IMG/VR virus record: IMGVR_UViG_3300023119_000050
Coordinates: 1-44,263 of that record
Length of the DNA: 44,263 bases
Source of the DNA: a virus
Direction: 5' to 3' (one strand)
Below, piece by piece: positions 11,101-16,697 of this stretch. Below the pieces are notes generated by a model that made no database searches, was not told the origin of the DNA, and saw only the letters and a list, made by a program, of their open reading frames with translations. The position numbers were made by a program, and so were the translations under genes. Position 1 is the stretch's first letter. Each line of letters opens with the position of its first letter.

Positions 11101-11617
11101 AAGTTCTTCTTCAACAACTCCATTTACAAAATTTTATCTAAGTGCAAGCCAGCCTGGTTCGACTGTTTCGAGTAGTGGTTATCTAGGACAAAATGTAGGA
11201 ACTTGGTACGAAGCAACATTTGCAAATGCTGCTAATACAGCCGGATTATCACCAGATAGCTCAGACAGAGATCCTACACTAACTGGCATTACATTTAGTG
11301 GAGATAAATTCTCAGGCTTTGTTCAGAATGGTACATACGAAATATCAGTACAGCCGGAAGTATATGAAAGAAATAGTACAGCAGGCCAAAGATATCATGG
11401 ATGGGAAGCAAGCACTGGTGCTTTTAGTTCTGCTGGTTGGTTAAGCCCAGGCACTGGCTCTTTTAACATTAATGGAGTAACTGTACCCGATAGTATAATA
11501 GTTACGTTTGAAGATGCTACGCCTGCAAATAATTGGATTAGATATATTTTAGAAAGCGATCAAAGTGGAGACTATTGGATTGGACAAGCAATATTAACGA
11601 TAAAGAAAATAGGATAA
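2144..11617 (+). CDS. Giant modular tail fibre protein (3157 aa) with two cupredoxin-like domains
   Basis: The largest gene of the window, very probably a long tail fibre. Layout: a helical adaptor (residues 1-85) shared with two later genes; a DLGSATNKFRDLYLSSN motif typical of marine phage fibres (about 125); a cupredoxin-like domain (about 290-400) with His332, Cys383, His386 and Met389; an LYIYKTTGW module (about 500). Then come three rounds of a unit that opens with VVEYTST and NDVVMLNTDGTVT, holds a long beta-rich section, and closes with ESNLDASK, HGIAA and GIHTGLSGLT. A propeller-like section (DG-T-K with TAWDLSTA) lies near 1800-2120. A second cupredoxin-like domain (about 2780-2885) has His2820, Cys2870, His2873 and Met2876. 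A DTAPTSPSAGEFWF module and a unique C-terminal tip follow. AAAAAGGGC before the ATG is a weak ribosome site. The fibre call is strong; the copper site is inference. Confidence 0.9.
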   Translation: MADTNLSTSISGIRTRLLNDIPTATVDELLALARAAKSVGLTEDTDIEAAIDSRAQTLSSGATTDEVIKLSQALKQVRNTSQSALSPSVTSDDILEGISNKYMSDANLQSLGSAIIPATNETLDLGSATNKFRDLYLSSNTLYLGETTFSSDDILNFDLSVTPETLEIQVDDPTAGHGTAWQWTWTQSALPFARLAITNSPQTVVPLYLEGTYQINNFAHTVHGSMTQRHDFKLKWIEGAGDDNLVPWVTTSIVNDSHPDINGGTAQDVQRLAVSVPSSITLPTLVAPSVSYDVTSTTGAYVFSGTASGNNPEIGPFYRGGTYTVNINAAGHPFYFTTDNGTNFSAGTYFGEWTSGVTGSRNETGTITFVVPSNAPDILYYQCGNHSNMRGIIRVKDLAVETNANGNYLIYGQHNQEGHVQTIELRPLPTLTSQMCLVYDSSTNKFVPQDLATYVENTPSFENKIKEVAGTATLIAPDGTSLVASVNIYSDATYLPAVGNTVGDIAFVEDTQKLYIYKTTGWIETVANADLTGLATETYVQNYVANNVSGGNVVEYTSTNTAAVNDVVMLNTDGTVTVVEPTNYPFIANKGENYITSAGTENNASGESAIVGGSSTPDKYFTMWVESNGWNGCIQINNSGTFSYGTEYLFSDYNAANGTRGLSTTQGEEPYILFSSVDPDRILVIGKSTSATGHQVMSLQGTVSGTAVTWDGTYITHPDYNTEGYSSGSQRFQYDYAGSTPGTTDKFIMEYSDASGNKKLVRIEWDGTTLTYGDPVDVTGKSGFSFDHNTEGKFIAKDGTTSIVAGIVDWDTQTATFGGSFNLNSIATAVGIDPISGNAVAAYRVNLSFYPNSNSYLRQFSIDSNHTLTSVGSTVTWDTTANSYNGTPYDLKFAKKSSTFMVSYDDKSNYTLESFYEIWDVNGTSITNTAGAVQTSGWSHSSVPLQFDNPHQSGQFSISWKNRRYDSGNYRHEYRVKHLQFPYGESNLDASKVHGIAATAGTTIDVTLEFGIHTGLSGLTTGSTYYVIDNGTLATAPDSKNAKLGVAINATSLALDFTDELTSADLGTYATKSYVGQQITAAGSYSDASVDLHLNQSTATSNEVLSWNGTDYEWVAQPTDNNQLANGAGYITAADIPNTNIVEYTSTSSASVNDVVMLNTDGTVTPVEVATSPEQLTNQGYNGSYQQLLPNNEGYTISNTNGLVAAHVGYWLFPTQTDNKYISVAFDEAPGSIFEMKIVSAEYNSSTETWTYGTEYQDLASLGNSLGLATSDNPYVIGSPDNPDKFLILGPKKNGGSSDLIIHAVGTMGGVGITWSDTGTNSSNSGPTYNSRLDHINWYYDHAGSTAGSYKIIGAYRDNSSNCRIFRVTWDGNATIQYSDDFAIPHPIDSRSLDFSKLTEGRFAGVDASGNLRIGDIDWGTGNITVGTAYGLTSFNTNFGTDAPAHVAWRDSSEHFVVAWSVGGGSNSLKLRAFSTTGNSAVAEGSEYSLGYNQGGTYGHLSGNMAFYKNSNMFALTNAGYYYLNNTSNSKDGSFITHFSVNSSLNIVIGTSRVTHGNNSYAKNTGFGYPGKIQMDPFRSAKGSISAPGNTNATSLVVKLFAQPTQGVYTESNLDASKIHGIAASAGTTIDVTVEGGIHTGLSGLTAGSKYYVLSDGSLSATPDTNNAKVGLAMSSTTLAVDLLDELTDASLATYATKAYVDTSVANLVDSAPATLDTLNELAAALGDDANFSTTITNSLANKLEASDLNGYATETYVNNQITAAGSYSDASVDLHLNQSTATTDQMLVWDGSDYAWSTPAEKINIEGGFADMDATNDQGQSQNINLLSSEGSLHINETDTFDINGNLMYAAGTAIRFQAEMFGSGIYYTLATPWDTSSTWTHVGSSYIRPSTSGNYYGSASTDAKPTTYRISYDGIKAFVLDRQDTQNNSSGAIYTYSGSGFNNIIRPPNDGVSGNAWYQPFNTYTTNEFPLWDFRFSQDGTKIYLTFQSNTGNSDPNEIQRFDLTTAWDLSTASASAVQTLATPTTGHSGARFAISPDGKTGAFIKNGVDIVYYTTFSTAFDLTTASSWSQWPASIHGGNGPADIFFKPDGTKLYIMSDKGSYGGRIFQYDIPVSDFAAVATSGNYNDLSNTPSLATVATSGSYNDLTNTPTIPTNNNQLTNGAGYITASDVPNPSVVEYTSTNTAAVNDVVMLNTDGTVTVVEPTNYPFVRVSANNAQMTSGFGGASSYVGTIAHHSTREKAMLLFPGGTGHSDNNMLVPFIKSGSTISAGTAFASGNHLSIRDPHAFFGPAGTYEDTFIYLAASSNGNSILKVGTITGTTVNGLSNLSGGNGSVSIGHSGNRCLFYHGGFSGDVLTLYAKFPNSNNKAALRKFTYDFATETFDTSYPEIETSSSEVFEWEHTAVDPATPTRIAVYRQEGSGATRKGIIKFATVDWDIGTIVLGPQTDLFTRSGTHSVGASEIQNHQEFHPTNGLLATVTTTPADGGGDAPYRLKMALYSADANLNVTNVSGNITIQGGANVQVGKVRGNICWTKGSNTGSSPNAPTLIIPWWNTNDTYPVTRYYHFDNSGNLVSSNDSQINGPDDFPQNINKWIYSSPFNDGDTAAYTLASNYPEVVMTQGAYGESNFDATKLHGVAASAGTTIDVTLEYGIHTGLSGLTTGTKYFVTDGGGISTSGVAKLGTAINATSLALDFADELTSADLGTYATKAYVASQIPSLTGYATETYVDTSVANLVDSAPATLDTLNELAAALGDDPNFATTITNQIASKANAYSTVTVTASGGYFYIDGIQQATLSFEPGRTYRFDQSDASNGSHPLRFSTTSDGTHASGVEYTVGVTTNGTAGSAGAYTEIAITHATPDLYYYCTNHSGMGAGSVVGNFSGSYSDLTGTPTPYSDSMVDTHLNQSSASTGQVLSWNGSDYSWADVAGGATTSDTAPTSPSAGEFWFKSDSADLYLYYTDADSSQWIQVGGAAASTTTGSSSSSSTTPFTKFYLSASQPGSTVSSSGYLGQNVGTWYEATFANAANTAGLSPDSSDRDPTLTGITFSGDKFSGFVQNGTYEISVQPEVYERNSTAGQRYHGWEASTGAFSSAGWLSPGTGSFNINGVTVPDSIIVTFEDATPANNWIRYILESDQSGDYWIGQAILTIKKIG
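3800..3901 (+). repeat. Direct repeat A, copy 1 (in giant fibre)
   Basis: Encodes VVEYTSTNTAAVNDVVML and the following DGTVTVVEPTNYPF. It is nearly identical at the DNA level to copy 3 at 8678-8779, and most differences I see are third-position changes. It marks the start of the first of three duplicated units in the giant fibre. Confidence 0.85.
5096..5370 (+). repeat. Direct repeat B, copy 1 (in giant fibre)
   Basis: Encodes the block from ESNLDASKVHGIAA through GIHTGLSGLTTG to TYATKSYV. Related copies are at 6974-7245 and 10028-10290. It closes each of the three duplicated units. Confidence 0.8.
5374..5443 (+). repeat. Direct repeat D, copy 1 (in giant fibre)
   Basis: Encodes QITAAGSYSDASVDLHLNQS. 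The DNA is almost identical to 7424-7492, with a run of about 35 identical bases across the SYSDASVDLHL part. A more diverged relative (SYSDLTGTPTPYSDSMVDTHLNQS region) occurs near 10805-10880. Confidence 0.8.
5563..5650 (+). repeat. Direct repeat A, copy 2 (in giant fibre)
   Basis: Encodes IVEYTSTSSASVNDVVML and then DGTVTPVE. It is the most diverged of the three A copies but is clearly the same block as those at 3800 and 8678. Confidence 0.8.
6974..7245 (+). repeat. Direct repeat B, copy 2 (in giant fibre)
   Basis: Encodes ESNLDASKIHGIAASAGTT, GIHTGLSGLTAG and TYATKAYVD. It is the second closing block of the triplicated unit and is followed directly by repeat C. Confidence 0.8.
7249..7338 (+). 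repeat. Direct repeat C, copy 1 (in giant fibre)
   Basis: Encodes TSVANLVDSAPATLDTLNEL and AAALGDD. Nearly the same DNA occurs at 10342-10430. The peptide block DSAPATLDTLNELAAALGDD is common in phage fibres, probably as a trimeric shaft or coiled segment. Confidence 0.85.
7424..7492 (+). repeat. Direct repeat D, copy 2 (in giant fibre)
   Basis: Second copy of the QITAAGSYSDASVDLHLNQS block (first at 5374-5443). Confidence 0.8.
8678..8779 (+). repeat. Direct repeat A, copy 3 (in giant fibre)
   Basis: Third copy of the VVEYTST / NDVVMLNTDGTVTVVE block. It is closest to copy 1 and marks the start of the third unit. Confidence 0.85.
10028..10290 (+). repeat. Direct repeat B, copy 3 (in giant fibre)
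   Basis: Third copy of the ESN-x-DA-x-K / HGVAASAGTTIDVTLE / GIHTGLSGLTTG block. It is closest at the DNA level to copy 1 over the GIHTGLSGLTTG and INATSLALDF parts. Confidence 0.8.
10342..10430 (+). repeat. Direct repeat C, copy 2 (in giant fibre)
   Basis: Second copy of the SVANLVDSAPATLDTLNEL block (first at 7249-7338). It is followed by the second cupredoxin-like domain. Confidence 0.85.
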
Positions 11618-11642
11618 TATTTAGCAACCATTCATATGTTAT

Positions 11643-11650
11643 AATAAATA
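11643..11650 (+). promoter_or_regulatory. Possible late promoter box (AATAAATA, one mismatch)
   Basis: TATAATAAATAG lies about 25 bases before the next gene and just after the giant fibre stop. It differs from TATAAATA at one base and has the same 11-base core as the candidate at 2106. Its position in a true intergenic gap adds some support. Confidence 0.35.
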
Positions 11651-11674
11651 GTAGAAAGAAAATAGGATAGATAA

Positions 11675-11938
11675 ATGGCAATCAATTTTCCAAATTCACC
11701 CACAGACGGACAGAGTTTCAGCTCTGGCGGAAAGACATATGTATATAACTCAACTTCAGGGGTGTGGGACAGAAAAACTACCACAATCGCAACCGTAACT
11801 GATGTATCCGAATTAACTGATACAACGAGTGTTATTCCAGCAGATATATCAGATTTGACTGACACTGGTGGATTATTAGGTGGTAGTGGAGTAACAGAAA
11901 ATAAAGCAATAGCCCTGTCTATTGTATTTGGAAGATAA
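11675..11938 (+). CDS. Adaptor-only tail protein, FPNSP module (87 aa)
   Basis: The protein is essentially only the shared fibre adaptor. It has MAINFPNSPTDGQ, then YVYNSTSGVWDRK, then the linker VSELTDTTSVIPADISDLTD that also appears in the genes at 16698, 20557 and 22060. In those genes the linker continues into a GDxAFV / LYxYNGxGWY module; here it ends after about 15 unrelated residues (LSIVFGR). It may be a cut-down fibre or an adaptor working with the following two genes, which lack this N-terminus. A GGATAG ribosome site precedes it, and the next gene begins 12 bases after its stop. A late-type box lies upstream. Confidence 0.75.
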   Translation: MAINFPNSPTDGQSFSSGGKTYVYNSTSGVWDRKTTTIATVTDVSELTDTTSVIPADISDLTDTGGLLGGSGVTENKAIALSIVFGR

Positions 11939-11950
11939 AGGAGAAAATCT

Positions 11951-12307
11951 ATGGCTAATCCAAATATAGTCACTGTAACATCAATTCTTGGAGAAACGGT
12001 GGGGGCAGTTGCAACCACTTCTTTTGCAGATTTAGTATCAAATCCGGCATCCAGTGGGAAAGTATATAAAATTAACTCCCTAATTGCTACAAATACGGAT
12101 TTAGCAAATGATGTAGACATATCAGTAAACTTTGTAAGTGGTGGAAATTCTTATGCTATAGGTTCTGCAATTACTATACCATATAATGCAATGTTAGTGG
12201 CGATTTCAAGAGATCATGGAATTTATCTTCGTGAAGATGAAAAAATTCAAGTTAAGGCTGGAAGCACTTTAATTCAATTTGTTTGTTCGTATGAGATAAT
12301 ATCATGA
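11951..12307 (+). CDS. Small marine-phage structural protein, MANPNIV type (118 aa)
   Basis: MANPNIVTVTSILGETV at the N-terminus, a KVYKINSLIATN segment, and a beta-rich remainder ending VCSYEIIS. From memory this pattern recurs in small virion-associated proteins of marine tailed phages that sit next to fibre genes; I cannot confirm this by search. No signal peptide or membrane helix is visible. AAGGAGAAAA lies just before the ATG. Its stop overlaps the next start (ATGA), so it is coupled to the double propeller protein. It could be a small decoration or fibre-attachment protein. Confidence 0.65.
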   Translation: MANPNIVTVTSILGETVGAVATTSFADLVSNPASSGKVYKINSLIATNTDLANDVDISVNFVSGGNSYAIGSAITIPYNAMLVAISRDHGIYLREDEKIQVKAGSTLIQFVCSYEIIS

Positions 12308-14883
12308 GCTCAAATGGTGGTATAATTGGCAAAAATATCACAGGAACTTCTGGGGTATTTGATATAGAAGAGCATTTCTTAAAAACTAAGTTAAATGTTT
12401 TTTCAAACAATGACATTGGGTTTAGCATTGAAAAGGGTCCTTATAATGTAGGTAGTCGTATTCCTATTCATAGACTTGATGTAGACTGGGAAGATCTGTA
12501 TATATCAAATGATGGTAATTATTTATTTACTCTTGCCGATGATGAAATAGTTCGTAAGTATAGTTTTGGGGTGCCCTTTGATGTTAGGACTCTTTCTTAT
12601 GTGCCTGATCAAACAAAAGAAACTACAAACCAAAATAACGGCGGCCGCTCTATTTACTTTAATCCAGAAGGTACGATAATGTACGTTGGTGGAAATAACG
12701 ACCCCACTACAGGAAATGATGAAATTAATTACTATACGTTGAGTACTGCCTGGGATATATCTACCGCTTCTGGTTCTTCTTCTAAAACGCTTAATGTTCA
12801 AGCAGAAATGGCTAACCTTCAGGTATGTATGCGTATGAGTTCAGATGGAACTAAAATGTATCTATTATCAAGAAGCAGCGATAGATTGGTTGAATATAAT
12901 CTAAGTACTGCGTGGGATACAAGCACTGCTACTTTTAATCAAGAGATTTCACTTAGTTCTTATAACACTAACCCCTATGCATTTGATTTTAAACCTGATG
13001 GAACAAAGCTTTATGTGGCGGGGCCCGGGCATGATGAAGTAAATTCTTTTACTTTAGGAACTGCGTGGGACATTAGTACTATTTCTCATGATACGTATAT
13101 TTTGAGTGCTTTTGATTTTGATTCAGGTATTTCTGATCTTTTCTTCAAACCTGATGGTACTTCTTTTTTTACGCGAGGTAACAATACTCAATCTATCATA
13201 GAAGTAAATCTATCAACCGCTTGGGATATTTCTACGGCTTCTTTTGTGAGCACTTCCAATGCCGCTTTTATTGGGGGTAGGGAGTTGGTTCCTACTGATG
13301 TAAAATTTAAAACAGATGGAACGAAAATGTATGTTACTGGGATGAATAGCGATAAAATAAGAGAGTATACCCTAGCTACAGCATGGGATCTTAGTAATGT
13401 TACCTACACTCAAGAATTTTCTTTTTCTTCTCAAGAGGCAAATCCAGAGGCTACTTTTTGGAAACCTGATGGCACTGAACTCTATATGACTGGATATGTA
13501 AATGATACTTTTCATCAATATACTTTAAGTACTGCTTGGGATATTAGCACTGCATCTTTAACTAGGACTGTAGGTCCAGGCCCTGGCCTAAATCCTCACG
13601 GACTTTTCTTTAAGCCAGACGGGTCTTCTTGGTATTATGTGGGGACTGGCGATAAAACTGTCTACAATTATAGCTGCCCAACTCCTTGGGAAATATCTGT
13701 AGCAACTCAACTAGGATCTTTCTCAGTTTCTGGACAACAAGCTAATCCATATGATTTAGCATTTAAATCTGATGGAACGATAATGTATATACAAGGGGGA
13801 ACAGGTGCTGATATAGACATATACAATTTAGGTACTGCCTGGGATGTTACAACTGCTGTTTATGACTATACAATAAGGCCTGTATATCTTGGACGCTATC
13901 AGGATGAAGGTTCTCCAGAAGGTATTACATTTAGTCCTGACGGAGTTTATATGTATCAGGTCGGCGCTCAATCAGATATTGTTGTTAGATATACTTTATC
14001 TACTGCTTGGGATTTAAATACTGCAAATCTTCCAGACTTTAATGACTATATGCATGTTGATATAGATAATGTATTTGTTGATAAAGCTACTAAAACTCAA
14101 TCAATGTGTATTAGTGAAGATGGAACAAAAATGTATATCTTAGTTTGGGGTGGAGAATATGTTATTATAGGATACACATTAGCTACTCCCTTTATGGTAA
14201 ATACAGCAACCTATGATGGAAAAAGTAGTATAAGCATATTTACATATGAAACTAGTGCTAGAGGGATTGCGTTAAAACCAGACGGAACAAAACTGTATGT
14301 ATGTGGAACAGTGGGAGATGGTATTGACGAGTTTGACATGACAACGCCATACGATATTACTACACTAACTCATAACTCATATTATGATTTCGATTCAGCT
14401 GCTTTTGGCGGAACTGACGCCCCAGCATTTTCACAACCTACAGATCTTCAGTTCAAACTAGATGGAACAAGAGTATTTATGGTTGGTGGTGGTTGGATGC
14501 ATCAGTGGAATTTATCTACTGCTTGGGATCTTAATACTGCAACTAGAGTTCTTGTTACTGCAAATAATAGAGAAGAAATGCCAGTAGTTGCTTCAATTGA
14601 TGGATTTAGATATGATGGAAGAGGTAAGAATATATATGTTGGACCTGAAGATAAAAGTATAGTGCAATTAATAACTGACTATACCCACACTGACGCTAAT
14701 ACTGGCGGTAGATGGTCAATACAACACAATGGTAATACTGGAACTTTTACGGTTCCAGATGGAAAAAGATTATATACAGGTATAGACAATCCTGCATATT
14801 TTACTTGGTCTTCAAACGGGCGATATCTATATATAGTAAATGACAAAAGGCCTGGTATCATTCAACTACAAATGATGACATAA
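12304..14883 (+). CDS. Beta-propeller tail adhesin with about 14-15 repeats (859 aa)
   Basis: Apart from a short N-terminal region (GGIIGKNITGTSGVFDIEEH), the protein is built of about 14-15 repeats of 45-55 residues. Each carries F-KPDGTKLY(V), then a turn, then an aromatic strand and TAWDISTAS. This is the pattern of beta-propeller blades (YVTN/NHL-like), and 14 blades would fit two seven-bladed propellers. Such folds bind glycans or proteins, so a receptor-binding role is likely. Unlike its neighbours it lacks the FPNSP adaptor, which is supplied by the separate small gene at 11675. The start overlaps the preceding stop (ATGA). No enzyme motif is visible. Confidence 0.85.
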   Translation: MSSNGGIIGKNITGTSGVFDIEEHFLKTKLNVFSNNDIGFSIEKGPYNVGSRIPIHRLDVDWEDLYISNDGNYLFTLADDEIVRKYSFGVPFDVRTLSYVPDQTKETTNQNNGGRSIYFNPEGTIMYVGGNNDPTTGNDEINYYTLSTAWDISTASGSSSKTLNVQAEMANLQVCMRMSSDGTKMYLLSRSSDRLVEYNLSTAWDTSTATFNQEISLSSYNTNPYAFDFKPDGTKLYVAGPGHDEVNSFTLGTAWDISTISHDTYILSAFDFDSGISDLFFKPDGTSFFTRGNNTQSIIEVNLSTAWDISTASFVSTSNAAFIGGRELVPTDVKFKTDGTKMYVTGMNSDKIREYTLATAWDLSNVTYTQEFSFSSQEANPEATFWKPDGTELYMTGYVNDTFHQYTLSTAWDISTASLTRTVGPGPGLNPHGLFFKPDGSSWYYVGTGDKTVYNYSCPTPWEISVATQLGSFSVSGQQANPYDLAFKSDGTIMYIQGGTGADIDIYNLGTAWDVTTAVYDYTIRPVYLGRYQDEGSPEGITFSPDGVYMYQVGAQSDIVVRYTLSTAWDLNTANLPDFNDYMHVDIDNVFVDKATKTQSMCISEDGTKMYILVWGGEYVIIGYTLATPFMVNTATYDGKSSISIFTYETSARGIALKPDGTKLYVCGTVGDGIDEFDMTTPYDITTLTHNSYYDFDSAAFGGTDAPAFSQPTDLQFKLDGTRVFMVGGGWMHQWNLSTAWDLNTATRVLVTANNREEMPVVASIDGFRYDGRGKNIYVGPEDKSIVQLITDYTHTDANTGGRWSIQHNGNTGTFTVPDGKRLYTGIDNPAYFTWSSNGRYLYIVNDKRPGIIQLQMMT

Positions 14884-14913
14884 GGCACATGAAATAAAAT
14901 AAGGGTAAAATAA

Positions 14914-16686
14914 ATGGCAATTAATTTTCCAAATTCACCAACAAATGGACAAACCGTAGTTCTTGCAAACAAAACATTAGTGTGGAGTTCAGCAACTGGA
15001 ACTTGGAATGTTCAATCATCTGCTAGTAGTGGTGGGGGTTCTCTCTCAATCTCTGATACTGCCCCTTCAAGTCCTTCTGATGGAGATATGTGGTTTAATA
15101 GCACATCTCTAAATTTATATGCATATTATGACGATGGAGACAGTCAACAGTGGATTGAGCTATCTTCAAATGATGCTCAAATGGGAGCAACGGTTTCTGA
15201 CACCGCACCTTCTTCTCCAGCAAACGGAGACTTTTGGTTCGATAGTTCCACTCTCACATGGTATACATACTATGATGATGGAGACAGTCAGCAATGGTTA
15301 GACCTTGCCGGACAAGCCACAACTGTCCAAGTGACGGCATCTGATACCGCACCAACAAGTCCATCCACAGGACAACTTTGGTTTGATACTGCAAATCTCA
15401 ATCTCTTTGTTTACTATTCAGATGGTTCATCTAATCAATGGGTGCAGATGAATTCAGAGGCAACAGCCGTTCCTACGGATGTTTCTGATTTGACTGACAC
15501 CACTGGTTTATTGGGTGGCGGCGTTACCGCTTATGCAAATTTAGCAGCATTTCCATCTACTGGAAATACTGAAGGTGATTTTGCATTTGCACAAGATACT
15601 AAAGCATTGTATATTTGGGATGGAACTGAGTGGGATAGGATTTCTAGTGGTACAAACGAAAGTCCTATTTTTAGTACAGAACCAGCGAGTGAATATGAAT
15701 TAGCTACTACTGGAACAGCAACTACTGTTGCAATCGCAGCATCTGATCCTGAAGGATTTCCAATAGTTTATGACCATGTTACAAATCCATCAAACCAAAC
15801 CCAAGCAACCATAACAAATAGTGGTGGTACATTTACCATTACACCATCAACTAATTCTAGTGACGAAGGAAGTTTTTCTTTAAGATTTAGAGCATCTGAT
15901 GGAACTCATGTATCTTCAAGAACTTCTACATTTTCTCTTTCATTCTATAATGGATATGCATCTCAATATTTAGCACTTACAAGTGGGAATTTAACAACTG
16001 TAAGTTATTCGGGATCTGGGACTGATAGTTTAAACTCTATCATAGATGCTGCCAGTGATGGAGATGCATTATTATTAGACCCCGGCGTATATGAATTGGA
16101 TCCTACTAATTGGGATGGTTATAACAGTAGTAACTGGAGGGGAAAAGCTATTGCGATTGTAGGAAAAACAAAAGACCCTGCTGATGTTGTTTTAAATTTG
16201 AAAGATGCTGGCGCGAGAGAAAAACCAATTTTCTCTAATGGTACAGTTCCGACAGATCATGACCACCATTTTGCCAACATGAGAGTAGTTAGATTGGGGG
16301 TCCCTAATCCGGCCGCCGATAGTTACAGAAGCGCTTTAAGAAGAGATGATGGTGGTGGATATGTACAAAACTGTATCGTTGATTTAAATGGAAACCCTGT
16401 TTCGTGGGTTTATGGTAGTGGATCAACAAGATATGGTTCATTTATAAACTGTTCGTTTGTAAATTATTCTTCATGGCTGACTAACTATAGTGGTGACTTT
16501 AATAGAGTAAGAATTACGGACTGCGCTTTTGCCGGTGGTTATAATAGTTCTGTAAATGCTAATGGAACGAATCAAACGAGTGTGTCTTTTGGTACTGATT
16601 ATACATATACAGACAATGGTTCTACATATGGACACATGAAAGGTATTAATAGCACTCCAACAGTCTCTATCACTGCACCAGTATAA
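14914..16686 (+). CDS. Tail fibre/spike with beta-helix C-terminus (590 aa)
   Basis: Domains in order: FPNSP adaptor (1-35); three tandem copies of a DTAP-x-SP-x-x-G-x-x-WF ... YYDDGDSQQW module (about 46-185); the GDFAFAQDTKALYIWDG module (about 215-240); a cadherin-like domain with ASDPEGFPI and FTITPST (about 250-350); then a region starting SLNSIIDAASDGDALLLDPG (about 372). That start is the usual opening of a right-handed beta-helix of the pectate-lyase type, and the rungs that follow alternate N-C-x-x-V/F patterns. Phage tailspikes with this fold often bind or cut polysaccharide. I cannot point to catalytic acids, so a binding role is equally possible. AAGGGT precedes the ATG. Confidence 0.85.
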   Translation: MAINFPNSPTNGQTVVLANKTLVWSSATGTWNVQSSASSGGGSLSISDTAPSSPSDGDMWFNSTSLNLYAYYDDGDSQQWIELSSNDAQMGATVSDTAPSSPANGDFWFDSSTLTWYTYYDDGDSQQWLDLAGQATTVQVTASDTAPTSPSTGQLWFDTANLNLFVYYSDGSSNQWVQMNSEATAVPTDVSDLTDTTGLLGGGVTAYANLAAFPSTGNTEGDFAFAQDTKALYIWDGTEWDRISSGTNESPIFSTEPASEYELATTGTATTVAIAASDPEGFPIVYDHVTNPSNQTQATITNSGGTFTITPSTNSSDEGSFSLRFRASDGTHVSSRTSTFSLSFYNGYASQYLALTSGNLTTVSYSGSGTDSLNSIIDAASDGDALLLDPGVYELDPTNWDGYNSSNWRGKAIAIVGKTKDPADVVLNLKDAGAREKPIFSNGTVPTDHDHHFANMRVVRLGVPNPAADSYRSALRRDDGGGYVQNCIVDLNGNPVSWVYGSGSTRYGSFINCSFVNYSSWLTNYSGDFNRVRITDCAFAGGYNSSVNANGTNQTSVSFGTDYTYTDNGSTYGHMKGINSTPTVSITAPV

Positions 16687-16697
16687 GGAACAAACAA

